Of a stretch of DNA of 51,330 bases, positions 26,504-35,302 are shown in pieces. A program made the translations under genes and the position numbers. Under the pieces are notes generated by a model. That model had not been told where the DNA came from. It was given only the letters and a program-made list of their open reading frames with translations, and made no database searches. The DNA comes from an uncultured Pelagibacteraceae bacterium (GTDB taxonomy: Bacteria; Pseudomonadota; Alphaproteobacteria; Pelagibacterales; Pelagibacteraceae): assembly GCA_902623215.1 (NCBI GenBank), contig CACNSS010000003.1, forward strand, positions 1 through 51,330. The letters run 5' to 3'. Positions within the stretch are counted from its first letter, which is position 1. Each line of letters opens with the position of its first letter.

Positions 26504-29501
26504 TCAATCTTTTATTCTCCTTGTCTAAAAACACTGGATCCGTAACCGTCACGTTGATTTGTTTATTTTCCATAGGGATGATTAGTTTTTGACCCATCAT
26601 ATTTTTTCCACCTTTAACAACCCCTAAAGCAATAGATTTTTCTAAATTTGGACTATAGTAACTCGAAGTTACGTGACCCAACATTTCAACTGGAGATTTG
26701 TTTGCGTCCAAAACTATTTGAGCGCCTTCTTCTAAAACTTCTTTTGGGTTTTCCGTAACCAAACCAATTAATTGTTTTCTATCATCTCTGATTGTATCTG
26801 ATCTATATAAAGATCTTTTACCAATAAAGTCATATTTCTTTTTACTAACTATCCAATCCATTTGTAAATCAATTGGTGTCATAGTTGCATCTGTGTCTTG
26901 TCCTACAATTATAAATCCTTTTTCAGCTCTGAGTAAATGCATTGTTTCAGTCCCATAAGGTGTGATATTAAATTCTTTTCCTGCCTGCATACACTTGTCC
27001 CATACAGATTTTCCATAGTTAGCCTGAACGTTAATTTCATAACTTTGTTCACCAGTAAAACTTATTCTCATTACTCTACATTTGACTTTGTCAATTTTGG
27101 TATTTTTAAAAGACATATGTGGAAATTTCTCATCGGACAAATCTAGATTAGGAATTACTTTTGAAATGATTTTTTTACTGTTAGGACCACAAACACTAAT
27201 TGTTGCATAATGATCTGTCACTGAAGTAAGGTATACGTCTAACTCTGGCCACTCTGTTTGAAGGTAATCTTCTAATTTACTTAAAACGGTTGCAGCTCCA
27301 CCTGTTGTTGTAGTCATAATGTAGTGATTTTCATCTAAGCGTGTGGTTACACCATCGTCATAAACCATGCCATCCTCATTAAGCATTAGTCCATATCGAC
27401 ATTTTCCAATAGCAAGCTTTGACCATGCATTGGTATAAACTCTATTTAAAAACTCTGAGGCATCTGTACCTTGAATATCAATTTTACCTAATGTTGAAGC
27501 ATCTAATATACCGGCACTGTCTCTTGCGGCCTTACTTTCTCTTTGTACAGCTTCATGCATACCCTCATTTTCTTTTGGATAAAACCAAGCTCTTTTCCAT
27601 TGTCCCACATTTTCAAATTTCGCTTTATTTTCAACGTGCCAATCATGAATTGGAGTTTTTCTAGAAACATCAAAATACTCTCCCACATTTCTTCCAACAA
27701 TTGTACCAAAAGTAAGAGGTGTGTAGGGTGGTCTAAATGTTGTTGTACCAAGCTCACCCATTTTAGAGCCAGCAGTTTCAGAGATAATTCCTAACGCATG
27801 CATATTGCCAAGTTTACCTTGATCAGTTCCCATTCCAGTTGTTGTATATCTTTTTACATGTTCAATTGATCGGAATCCTTCTCTTAAAGCTAATTTGATA
27901 TCTTTTGCTGTAGCATCATTTTGATAATCAACAAATGGTTTTGTCTTACCAATTATCTTATCAGACGGAAGTAACCATATATTTCTTTTAGTTTTATTGA
28001 AATGAGATAGGATCTCAAGATTTTCATATTCAGTTTTCTTAATATTTAAGAAATCTTTAAGTTTTTTTGAAATGCTTGATAATATTTCATCTAATGTAAA
28101 TTCTCCATTACAAGAACCTATACTTATTTGATCTGAAGGATATGTATCCGGAATAAATACTTGATCGTCATCTCTGAATTTCAATTTTCCGCCAGATTGC
28201 GTGAAAAGATGCACTGCTGGTGTCCATCCTCCAGACATGCCAAGGCAATCACAATCAATAGAAATTTTAGAGCCCACAACTTTTTGACCATCTTTAGAGA
28301 GTTGCATTATTGAAATTTTATTAATCCTTTTGTATCCAAATGTATTAACAACTGTGTAACCTTTATATATTTTTATATTATTTTTTTCTATTTCTTTGAC
28401 TAATTTTGAATCAACATTTTCTCTATTATCGATAATAGCTTCAATATTGATTCCTTTTTGAAATAAACTTATTGCTGTTTCATATGCACTATCGTTATTA
28501 GTAAAAAGAACATTTTTTTGGCCACATGCAACACCAAACAAATTCGAGTATTTTTCTATGGCGGATGATAGCAAAATTCCCGGTCGGTCATTATTGTCAA
28601 ATACCAAAGGTCTTTCTAAAGATCCCGTTGCACTTATAACCTTTTTTGCTCTAATTTTCAGTAGTCTATGACGAACTTTTCCATCTCTTTGATGCAAAGG
28701 TAAATGATCCGTTAAATTTTCTCGTGCCAATAAAAAATTGTAGCTATGAAAAGCAGCAACACTTGTTCTTGTCTTTATTTCTAAATTATCAATTTTTTTT
28801 ATTTCATTTATTTCTTTCTCTATCCATGAGCTCGAGATTTGATTGTTAATCTTGAAGTGTTCTGAATTTTGATAAATTGTAGAACCACCAAGATAAGGTT
28901 TTTCATCTAACAATAGTGTTTTAAAACCATTTTTTGCAGAAGTTTTTGCTGCAATTATACCTGAGATACCAGCACCAATAATTAGAACATCACAATGGAT
29001 ATATTTATGCTCATATATATCAGGATCAGGCTCCGTAGGTGATTTACCTAAACCCGCAGACTTTCTTATAAAATACTCATATTTTTTCCAAAAACTTGCT
29101 GGCCACATGAAAGTTTTATAATAAAAACCCGCTGGAAGCACAGGACTTAAAAAATTATTTATACCTCCAATATCAAAGTTTACACTTGGCCAACAATTTT
29201 GACTTGAAGCCTCAAGTCCTTCATAAATTTCTATTTCTGTTGCTCTAACATTTGGTTCGGTTCGAGATGTGTTTTTATGAATTTGAACAATAGCATTAGG
29301 CTCTTCTGAACCTGCAGTCATTATTCCTCTTGGTCTATGGTATTTAAAACTTCTTCCAATTAAATGAATACCATTAGCTAAAAGTGCAGATGCTAATGTA
29401 TCTCCCTTATAACCATAATAATTTTTATTATTAAACTTAAACGAAATTTTATATGTTTCATCTATAAACTTACTTGATTTAACTCTTAAATTATTTGTCA
29501 T
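26496..29501 (-). CDS. soxA: Sarcosine oxidase alpha subunit
   Basis: Large subunit of sarcosine oxidase, 1001 residues. In order it has a ferredoxin-like N-terminal domain (about 20-110; GDTLASALLANG, SFKYHRPRGIM), an NAD-binding Rossmann domain (CDVLIIGAGISGIIAAKTS near 175-195) and a glycine-cleavage T-like domain from about residue 615. The T-like domain binds tetrahydrofolate in known enzymes, so the methyl group of sarcosine can leave as 5,10-methylene-THF. It lies 3 bases after soxD and overlaps soxG. A heterotetrameric dimethylglycine-type enzyme is a less likely alternative. Confidence 0.95.
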   Translation of the reverse strand: MTNNLRVKSSKFIDETYKISFKFNNKNYYGYKGDTLASALLANGIHLIGRSFKYHRPRGIMTAGSEEPNAIVQIHKNTSRTEPNVRATEIEIYEGLEASSQNCWPSVNFDIGGINNFLSPVLPAGFYYKTFMWPASFWKKYEYFIRKSAGLGKSPTEPDPDIYEHKYIHCDVLIIGAGISGIIAAKTSAKNGFKTLLLDEKPYLGGSTIYQNSEHFKINNQISSSWIEKEINEIKKIDNLEIKTRTSVAAFHSYNFLLARENLTDHLPLHQRDGKVRHRLLKIRAKKVISATGSLERPLVFDNNDRPGILLSSAIEKYSNLFGVACGQKNVLFTNNDSAYETAISLFQKGINIEAIIDNRENVDSKLVKEIEKNNIKIYKGYTVVNTFGYKRINKISIMQLSKDGQKVVGSKISIDCDCLGMSGGWTPAVHLFTQSGGKLKFRDDDQVFIPDTYPSDQISIGSCNGEFTLDEILSSISKKLKDFLNIKKTEYENLEILSHFNKTKRNIWLLPSDKIIGKTKPFVDYQNDATAKDIKLALREGFRSIEHVKRYTTTGMGTDQGKLGNMHALGIISETAGSKMGELGTTTFRPPYTPLTFGTIVGRNVGEYFDVSRKTPIHDWHVENKAKFENVGQWKRAWFYPKENEGMHEAVQRESKAARDSAGILDASTLGKIDIQGTDASEFLNRVYTNAWSKLAIGKCRYGLMLNEDGMVYDDGVTTRLDENHYIMTTTTGGAATVLSKLEDYLQTEWPELDVYLTSVTDHYATISVCGPNSKKIISKVIPNLDLSDEKFPHMSFKNTKIDKVKCRVMRISFTGEQSYEINVQANYGKSVWDKCMQAGKEFNITPYGTETMHLLRAEKGFIIVGQDTDATMTPIDLQMDWIVSKKKYDFIGKRSLYRSDTIRDDRKQLIGLVTENPKEVLEEGAQIVLDANKSPVEMLGHVTSSYYSPNLEKSIALGVVKGGKNMMGQKLIIPMENKQINVTVTDPVFLDKENKRLNA

Positions 29502-29504
29502 TTA

Positions 29505-29780
29505 TTATTTTACTGGAGGCTTTTCACCCATTTTATAAATTGCTTTAATTTCATCATTAGATGTATCTCTCACCATATTAAACCATTTTCTACATCCATG
29601 ACTATGAACCCATCTTTCAAACTGAATACCCTTTATATTTTTTCTCATAAATAGATATTCAGCCCACTGATCATCACTTAATTCAGTTGGTTGTTTTGGT
29701 CTAACTATATGAGCCTCCCCTCCAGCTTTAAACTCACTTTGCTCTCTTTGACCACAATAAGGACAATTAATTACAAACAT
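29505..29780 (-). CDS. soxD: Sarcosine oxidase delta subunit
   Basis: Zinc-binding small subunit of sarcosine oxidase, 91 residues. It starts with the zinc knuckle CPYCGQREQSEF, followed by GGEAHIVRP, WAEYLFMRKN and a C-terminal WVHSHGCRKWFN that supplies the remaining His/Cys ligands. These are the family features. The ATG overlaps the soxB stop by one base (TAATG) and soxA starts 3 bases after its end, so all subunits are made together. Confidence 0.95.
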   Translation of the reverse strand: MFVINCPYCGQREQSEFKAGGEAHIVRPKQPTELSDDQWAEYLFMRKNIKGIQFERWVHSHGCRKWFNMVRDTSNDEIKAIYKMGEKPPVK

Positions 29781-31033
29781 TAATGTGCTACAGCAGCTGC
29801 ACCATGTTCATCAACAAGATCTCCACTTATAAATCTATTAAGATTAAATGCAGCATTTAATTTATGAGGTTCGTCATTTGCTATTGTATGAGCGAATAGA
29901 TCTCCTGAACCTGGTGTTGCTTTAAATCCTCCAGTTCCCCAACCACAGTTAAAGTATAAACCTTTGATTGGCGTCTTACTAATAATTGGACTCGCGTCAG
30001 GGCATATATCAACAATACCACCCCATTGTCTTAACATTCTCATTCGGCTAAATATTGGATATAATTCTAAAATAGCATTTAAAGTTCCCTCTACAATTTC
30101 ATGACTGCCTTTTTGAGAATAAGAAACGTAATCGTCTGTGCCTGCTCCAATCACCAGCTCTCCTTTATCAGACTGACTTACATATGCATGTACGGCATTA
30201 GACATCACTACCGTATCAATTATGGGTTTTACTGGCTCAGAAACTAGAGCTTGAAGTGGTTTACTTTCTAATGGTAACTTTAAACCTGCCATGTTTGCTA
30301 TTACACTTGAATGGCCAGCAGCAACAACACCAATTTTTTTTGTTTTGATAAAACCTTTTGTTGTTTCAACTCCATCAACACTATCACCACTTCTTTTAAT
30401 TCCTTTAACTTCACAATTTTGAATTATATCAACACCCATTTCATCAGCACCTCTTGCATAACCCCAAGCTACGGCATCATGACGTGCAGTACCAGCTCTC
30501 CGCTGGAGAGTTCCGCCTAAAACTGGATATCTAATATCTGGAGATGTGTTTATAATTGGACAAAATTTTTTTACCTGTTGTGTATTAAGATAAACTGAAT
30601 CAATACCATTCAATCTGTTAGCATGAGTCCTTCTTTTAAGATCTCTAACATCTTGTAAATTATGAGCTAGATTCATTACACCCCGTTGACTAAACATTAC
30701 ATTGTAATTTAATTCTTGAGAAAGTTTTTCCCAAATTTTTAGAGCATGATCATACAAACCTGCGCTTGCATCCCACAAATAGTTTGATCTAATTATTGTA
30801 GTGTTTCTCCCAGTGTTTCCTCCACCAATCCAACCTTTTTCTAAAACTGCAATATTTTTCACATTGTGTTTTTTAGCAAGATAATATGCAGTTGCTAAAC
30901 CATGGCCACCACCTCCAATTATGACAATATCATATTCCTTTTTTGGTTCAGGATCACCCCAAGCTTTTTGCCAATTTTCATGATAGGTAAAAGAATTTTT
31001 TATTAGAGAAATTATAGAATATTTATTTTTCAT
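29780..31033 (-). CDS. soxB: Sarcosine oxidase beta subunit
   Basis: Catalytic flavin subunit that oxidises sarcosine to glycine, with oxygen giving H2O2. The 417 residues include the FAD Rossmann motif [20 protein letters not shown] (34-53) and [18 protein letters not shown]. His185 in [19 protein letters not shown] is the likely site of covalent FMN attachment, judged from known heterotetrameric enzymes. The C-terminus has [18 protein letters not shown]. It is the first gene of soxBDAG; its upstream region of 62 bases holds a 14-base palindrome and then a divergent tRNA gene. Confidence 0.95.
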   Translation of the reverse strand: MKNKYSIISLIKNSFTYHENWQKAWGDPEPKKEYDIVIIGGGGHGLATAYYLAKKHNVKNIAVLEKGWIGGGNTGRNTTIIRSNYLWDASAGLYDHALKIWEKLSQELNYNVMFSQRGVMNLAHNLQDVRDLKRRTHANRLNGIDSVYLNTQQVKKFCPIINTSPDIRYPVLGGTLQRRAGTARHDAVAWGYARGADEMGVDIIQNCEVKGIKRSGDSVDGVETTKGFIKTKKIGVVAAGHSSVIANMAGLKLPLESKPLQALVSEPVKPIIDTVVMSNAVHAYVSQSDKGELVIGAGTDDYVSYSQKGSHEIVEGTLNAILELYPIFSRMRMLRQWGGIVDICPDASPIISKTPIKGLYFNCGWGTGGFKATPGSGDLFAHTIANDEPHKLNAAFNLNRFISGDLVDEHGAAAVAH

Positions 31034-31056
31034 TGTGCTATAAATACTTGATTAAT

Positions 31057-31070
31057 ATTGAATATTCAAT
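31057..31070. repeat. Perfect 14-base palindrome between soxB and tRNA-Ser
   Basis: The sequence ATTGAATATTCAAT is a perfect palindrome, centred 30 bases upstream of the soxB ATG and about 33 bases before the mature tRNA. Its size and position would suit a dimeric regulator controlling the sarcosine oxidase operon. On the minus strand it lies between TTGAAA-like and ATTTAT-like elements. In AT-rich DNA a 14-base palindrome can occur by chance, so function is only a suggestion. Confidence 0.4.
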
Positions 31071-31095
31071 GATTTCAAGTTACACATTTATAAAA

Positions 31096-31187
31096 GGAAA
31101 GGTGGGTGAGTGGCTTAAACCAGTCGTTTGCTAAATGACCGTGCGAGGAAACTTGTACCGAGGGTTCGAATCCCTCCCTTTCCGCCA
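31096..31187 (+). tRNA. tRNA-Ser (anticodon GCU)
   Basis: A complete class II tRNA with encoded CCA. The acceptor stem pairs GGAAAGG (31096-31102) with CCTTTCC (31177-31183), followed by discriminator G and CCA (31185-31187). The anticodon stem GTCGT/ATGAC (31123-31127/31135-31139) encloses TTGCTAA with anticodon GCT at 31130-31132, reading AGC/AGU codons. The T arm is GAGGG-TTCGAAT-CCCTC (31160-31176). A long variable arm lies between them, as expected for serine. Its 3' end stops 3 bases short of the convergent lytic transglycosylase gene. Confidence 0.97.
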
Positions 31188-31190
31188 CGA

Positions 31191-33410
31191 CTAATATAGT
31201 GGATCATCTTTAAAAAAATTTTTCATTTTTATAGGTTTTTGCTCTAATATATATCTATATACATTATAATTTTCTAATACTCTTTGGACATAATTTCTAG
31301 TCTCTTTAAATTTTATTAATTCAATCCAGTTAATATAATCAATTTGCTTTTTCTGAGGATTTTTGTTTATTTTTTTCCAATATTTAACTCTTTTAGGCCC
31401 AGCATTGTACGCAGCAACAGCAAAAGGATATGCTCCGTCATAATCAAGAATTAAACCAGCAATATAATGTGATCCAAGGTTTATATTATATTCCGCATCC
31501 TTAGTTAATCTTGATTTTGAATAGGGAAGCTTTGCTTGTTTGGCGACTACTTTTGCAGTGTACGGCATTAATTGCATCAAACCTTTTGCGCCTGCATGAC
31601 TATTAGCACTTAAATCAAATTCACTTTCTTGTCTGATTATTGATAAAATAAAAGCAGTTTCTGGAATTTTTCTTCCATTGATATATTTTGGTGTACTTAT
31701 AATTGGATAATTAAATTTATTATGAAATCTTTTTTCATATGAAGCAATTTTTGCAATTTGAATTGCAAAATCAAACCTATCAATACTAGTTGCTAGTTGT
31801 GCAGCTAATATTTCACTTCCATTCTCAATATTATCATTAGCTAGATGTCGAAGAATATGTTTAGTGTATTTGTCATAGTTGAGTTCATCGAGAAGATAGA
31901 TTGTTTTTACTAAATCCTTTTTAAAAAAATAATCTTTATAATCTTTTGATACTTCTAAATCTTTTGGAAGTTCAAAAGTTTTATCAGGATTTAACTCCAT
32001 AAAAGCTAATTGACCGTAATAAGTAGTCAAAAATACTGAAGCTTTTTGAAGCCATTCAATAGCTAAGTTTTTTTCTCCGAGTTTTTGGTAAGTCTTTCCA
32101 AGCCAATAAGCACCTCGGGAAACGCTTATAGGATAGCCCACATTATTATAAAAATTTACAAAATGGTCTTTTGCTAGCAAAGGGTCATTTAAAAAACTTA
32201 GTGCTATCCATCCACTCATCCATTCAGCTGCTGCATATTCAGGTCCTTCAGTTAACGCGTGATTACTTGATATTTTATAAGCTAATTCAAATTTTTTTTT
32301 ATAAATAAGAGATCTTGAAATTATTTCTCTTTCGATCCACCATTTATCGGGTCGAACAAGATAATCTTTTGTATTATTAATCTTTAATAAAATTTCCAAA
32401 GAACTATCAACTCTACCTCTTTTCCGTCTCCATTTTAACCTGTCGTAATTTAAACCTGCATCATTTCTAAATTTAGTGGGTACTTTTGCAATAGCATTAT
32501 CTACGCCATATGACTTACTCATCAAAAGTTGCCTTGCTGTGTATAAAAGCTGATAATCTTTTGGTAAATATCTTAAAAGTCTCTTTAAATCCCAATATTT
32601 ATTATTCCAGGCAAGGTAATCTGCTCTTTTGACATAATCATCAGAATTTAGATATTTCTTAAATTTTTTCCTATAAAATTTAAGTTCAGATCTATTAAGT
32701 TCAGCTGTTACCCATCCTTCTTTAACCAAAGATATTCCCTTTTGCTTATTGCCCAATAAAATATAGCTTTCACCCAATATCATTTTTCCAAAACCACTTA
32801 ACGGTTCGCTAATTTCAAACCAATTAATAATTTTTTTTGGCGACACAGTATCTGTCGAAAGCTTATGTTCTGCTAAATATTTAATTCTACCTATTCTTGG
32901 GTAATCCTCATTTGCATTAATAAATGCTTTGTATTCATAATATGAGGCTTTATTTCCCTTTGTTAAGAGGTGTCTCCATTGTACGAAATTGTAAATTGAT
33001 TTATCCCTAGCTTTTTTTGAAGTTTTTAAAGCAGAAGTCCACTTTGCTTGTTTCATTTCGCTTAGAGCTTTTTTTGCTAATGCAAAATCTTTTTTACTAT
33101 AATATTTTGATTTTTTAACAGGATCCTTTTTTTTTGCTCCTGCTATCAAAGGTTTTTTTTTAGGTAAAATTATCCCTATATTGCTGTTTTTCTTTGTGAC
33201 CTTTTTGTAATTGGGTTGTTTTTTCTCGTTTTTGATGACTTTTTTAGTTAACGGTTTTTGTAACGGTTTTAAAACATCTATTAGTAGTTTCTGTTCTTTT
33301 TCTTTTATACTTTGGATAGGCTTTTTCAGTGGGATTATTTCAGCAAAAGTTTCAAAAGAGTGATTAAAAATTGTGAACAAACCAATAATTAATAAGAATT
33401 TTTTAAACAT
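31191..33410 (-). CDS. slt: Soluble lytic murein transglycosylase (Slt70-like)
   Basis: Periplasmic enzyme that cleaves peptidoglycan glycan strands to anhydro products. The 739 residues start with a signal peptide (LLIIGLFTIFNHSF). A Lys/Pro-rich stretch of about 100 residues follows, then a long helical superhelix domain and the C-terminal SLT domain. Catalytic Glu595 lies in IIRQESEFDLSA, followed by AGAKGLMQLMP and PFAVAAYNAGPKRV, all diagnostic. Length is greater than E. coli Slt70 because of the Lys/Pro-rich linker. It is divergent from dapA across 43 bases. Confidence 0.94.
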   Translation of the reverse strand: MFKKFLLIIGLFTIFNHSFETFAEIIPLKKPIQSIKEKEQKLLIDVLKPLQKPLTKKVIKNEKKQPNYKKVTKKNSNIGIILPKKKPLIAGAKKKDPVKKSKYYSKKDFALAKKALSEMKQAKWTSALKTSKKARDKSIYNFVQWRHLLTKGNKASYYEYKAFINANEDYPRIGRIKYLAEHKLSTDTVSPKKIINWFEISEPLSGFGKMILGESYILLGNKQKGISLVKEGWVTAELNRSELKFYRKKFKKYLNSDDYVKRADYLAWNNKYWDLKRLLRYLPKDYQLLYTARQLLMSKSYGVDNAIAKVPTKFRNDAGLNYDRLKWRRKRGRVDSSLEILLKINNTKDYLVRPDKWWIEREIISRSLIYKKKFELAYKISSNHALTEGPEYAAAEWMSGWIALSFLNDPLLAKDHFVNFYNNVGYPISVSRGAYWLGKTYQKLGEKNLAIEWLQKASVFLTTYYGQLAFMELNPDKTFELPKDLEVSKDYKDYFFKKDLVKTIYLLDELNYDKYTKHILRHLANDNIENGSEILAAQLATSIDRFDFAIQIAKIASYEKRFHNKFNYPIISTPKYINGRKIPETAFILSIIRQESEFDLSANSHAGAKGLMQLMPYTAKVVAKQAKLPYSKSRLTKDAEYNINLGSHYIAGLILDYDGAYPFAVAAYNAGPKRVKYWKKINKNPQKKQIDYINWIELIKFKETRNYVQRVLENYNVYRYILEQKPIKMKNFFKDDPLY

Positions 33411-33453
33411 ATTCTTTTACTATATGAATCTTTAAACTATGTTATAAGTATTT

Positions 33454-34335
33454 ATGTTTAAAGGTTCAAATGTTGCTTTAGTCACTCCATTTAAAAACAA
33501 TCTACTTGATGAAGAAAATTACATCAAGTTAATACATTTTCACATTGAAAATGGCACAAATGGTCTGGTGCCCGCTGGTACAACGGGGGAGTCTCCAACT
33601 TTAAGTCATGACGAGCATCAAAAAGTAATTGAACTATGCGTTAAAGAAAGTAATGGTAAATTACCTGTTATTGCAGGAACTGGATCTAACTCCACAGAGG
33701 AGGCAATTTCTTTAACAAAACATGCTGAAAAAATAGGTGCAAATGGAGCTCTTGTAGTTACTCCATATTACAATAAACCAACGCAAGAAGGTCTGTATCA
33801 ACACTACAAGGCTATAAATGATAATTGTGGGATACCAATCCTGATTTATAATATTCCAGGAAGATCCGTAATTGATATGTCTGTAGATACAATGGCAAGA
33901 TTGTTTGAATTAAAAAATATCGTTGGTGTAAAAGATGCTACTGGAGATTTGAACAGAGTAAATCAAACATTAGAGAAAATGGGAAAAGAATTTATTCAAT
34001 TAACTGGAAATGACGACAATGCAATGGACTTTAATAAAAGGGGAGGTGTTGGAGCTATAAGTGTTACAGCTAATATAGCACCTAAATTATGTTCTGAATT
34101 TCAAGAAAATTCTGTAAAAGATGATGACAAATCAATTCAAGAAACTGCAAAATTAGATGAAATATTACAGCCTTTACATAGTGCAATGTTTGTTGAGAGC
34201 AACCCAAGTCCAGTTAAATATGCAGCAAAATTATTAAATCTTTGCAATGATGATGTGAGACTTCCATTAGTTAAAGTTACAGAAAAAACAAAAGATATTG
34301 TAGAAAGAGCTCTCCATTCATCTAACTTGATTTAA
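33454..34335 (+). CDS. dapA: 4-hydroxy-tetrahydrodipicolinate synthase
   Basis: Condenses pyruvate with aspartate semialdehyde, the first committed step to diaminopimelate and lysine. In the 293 residues, Lys160 ([11 protein letters not shown]) is the Schiff-base lysine and Tyr132 (IYNIPGRS) belongs to the proton relay. Thr43-Thr44 lie in [11 protein letters not shown]. All are in family positions and the length is typical. The stop overlaps the smpB ATG by one base. The divergent lytic transglycosylase gives a shared cell-wall theme across the 43-base promoter gap. Confidence 0.96.
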   Translation: MFKGSNVALVTPFKNNLLDEENYIKLIHFHIENGTNGLVPAGTTGESPTLSHDEHQKVIELCVKESNGKLPVIAGTGSNSTEEAISLTKHAEKIGANGALVVTPYYNKPTQEGLYQHYKAINDNCGIPILIYNIPGRSVIDMSVDTMARLFELKNIVGVKDATGDLNRVNQTLEKMGKEFIQLTGNDDNAMDFNKRGGVGAISVTANIAPKLCSEFQENSVKDDDKSIQETAKLDEILQPLHSAMFVESNPSPVKYAAKLLNLCNDDVRLPLVKVTEKTKDIVERALHSSNLI

Positions 34336-34805
34336 TGAAAAAAAAAACCAATCAAGGTTTAAAAATAATCTGTTTAAATAGAAAAGCCAGTTTTAATTAT
34401 TTTTTTGAAGGTCTCTTAGAGGCTGGAATTGTTTTAAAAGGTTCGGAGATCAAATCTTTAAGGCAAGGAAAAGTTAATATAGCAGATTCTTACGCTGTTG
34501 AAAAAAATGGAGAAATTGTTTTAATTAATTCTCATATAGCATCTTACAAAGAAGCAAGTTACATAAATCACAAACCTCTGGATGAAAGAAAACTTTTACT
34601 AAATAAAAGAGAAATAAATAAACTTATAGGTAAAATGCAAAGAGAAGGGTTCACAATAATTCCAACAAAAATGTATTTTAAGAAAGGCAAAGCCAAAATT
34701 GAGTTAGCTGTCGCTAAAGGAAAAAAACAATTTGATAAAAGAGCTGCGATTAAAAGAAGAGATTGGAATCGTGATAAGGCAAGATATGTCAGAAAAACAA
34801 GCTAA
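34335..34805 (+). CDS. smpB: SsrA-binding protein SmpB
   Basis: Binds tmRNA and brings it to stalled ribosomes for trans-translation. The 156 residues match closely: [35 protein letters not shown] at the start and the C-terminal [21 protein letters not shown] tail that mimics a codon-anticodon duplex. It overlaps dapA by one base and folK by 20 bases, an arrangement that implies coupled translation. The tmRNA gene itself is not in the window. Confidence 0.96.
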   Translation: MKKKTNQGLKIICLNRKASFNYFFEGLLEAGIVLKGSEIKSLRQGKVNIADSYAVEKNGEIVLINSHIASYKEASYINHKPLDERKLLLNKREINKLIGKMQREGFTIIPTKMYFKKGKAKIELAVAKGKKQFDKRAAIKRRDWNRDKARYVRKTS

Positions 34806-35283
34806 TATTATTTATTTGAGTATTGGTTCTAATCGTGGCAACAGAAAAAAAAATATAGAAAAAACTAAATTCAGATTATATTTCAAAGGTATAAATATAA
34901 TTAAATCTTCTAATTACTACGAAACTTTATCTTGGCCAAATCCAAATAATCCAAAATATTATAATATTATCTTAAAAGTTTCATCAGATCTTAAAATATT
35001 AGAATTATTGAAAATTTGTAAGCAGATAGAAACATCTTTAGGAAGAAAAAAGGCTCCTAAAAATTCACCACGTACATGTGATATTGATATTATTGATTAT
35101 AATCAAAAAATTACTGTTAATGGCATAAATGTTCCCCATCCTAGAATGCACCTTAGAAACTTTGTATTAATACCATTATTTGAGATAGAAAAAAATTGGA
35201 GATACCCTAATTCCAAACGATATATAAAAGATCTCATTTTTTCTTTATCAAATAGTGACATTAGATCTATTAAACTTGTCTAA
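34786..35283 (+). CDS. folK: 2-amino-4-hydroxy-6-hydroxymethyldihydropteridine pyrophosphokinase
   Basis: Pyrophosphorylates the pterin precursor of folate. From ATG 34786 the product has 165 residues, the usual size. It contains [14 protein letters not shown], the signature [13 protein letters not shown] (two acidic Mg2+ ligands) and [18 protein letters not shown]. The frame is open further upstream, but that would overlap smpB by 74 bases and add nothing family-like. The chosen start overlaps by 20. folB, folP and folE are not nearby. The gene lies where rpoZ often precedes rel in Alphaproteobacteria. Confidence 0.92.
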   Translation: MSEKQANIIYLSIGSNRGNRKKNIEKTKFRLYFKGINIIKSSNYYETLSWPNPNNPKYYNIILKVSSDLKILELLKICKQIETSLGRKKAPKNSPRTCDIDIIDYNQKITVNGINVPHPRMHLRNFVLIPLFEIEKNWRYPNSKRYIKDLIFSLSNSDIRSIKLV

Positions 35284-35302
35284 ATTAATGATATAATTAA
35301 GG

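Noticed and set aside
26937-27794. Several open frames on both strands inside soxA
   Set aside because: All overlap the conserved T-like domain of soxA and overlap each other; no independent evidence for coding.
35292-35297. Perfect TATAAT just before rel
   Set aside because: It ends only 5 bases before the rel ATG and has no -35 at the right distance; a transcript from it would be essentially leaderless. Likely base composition.
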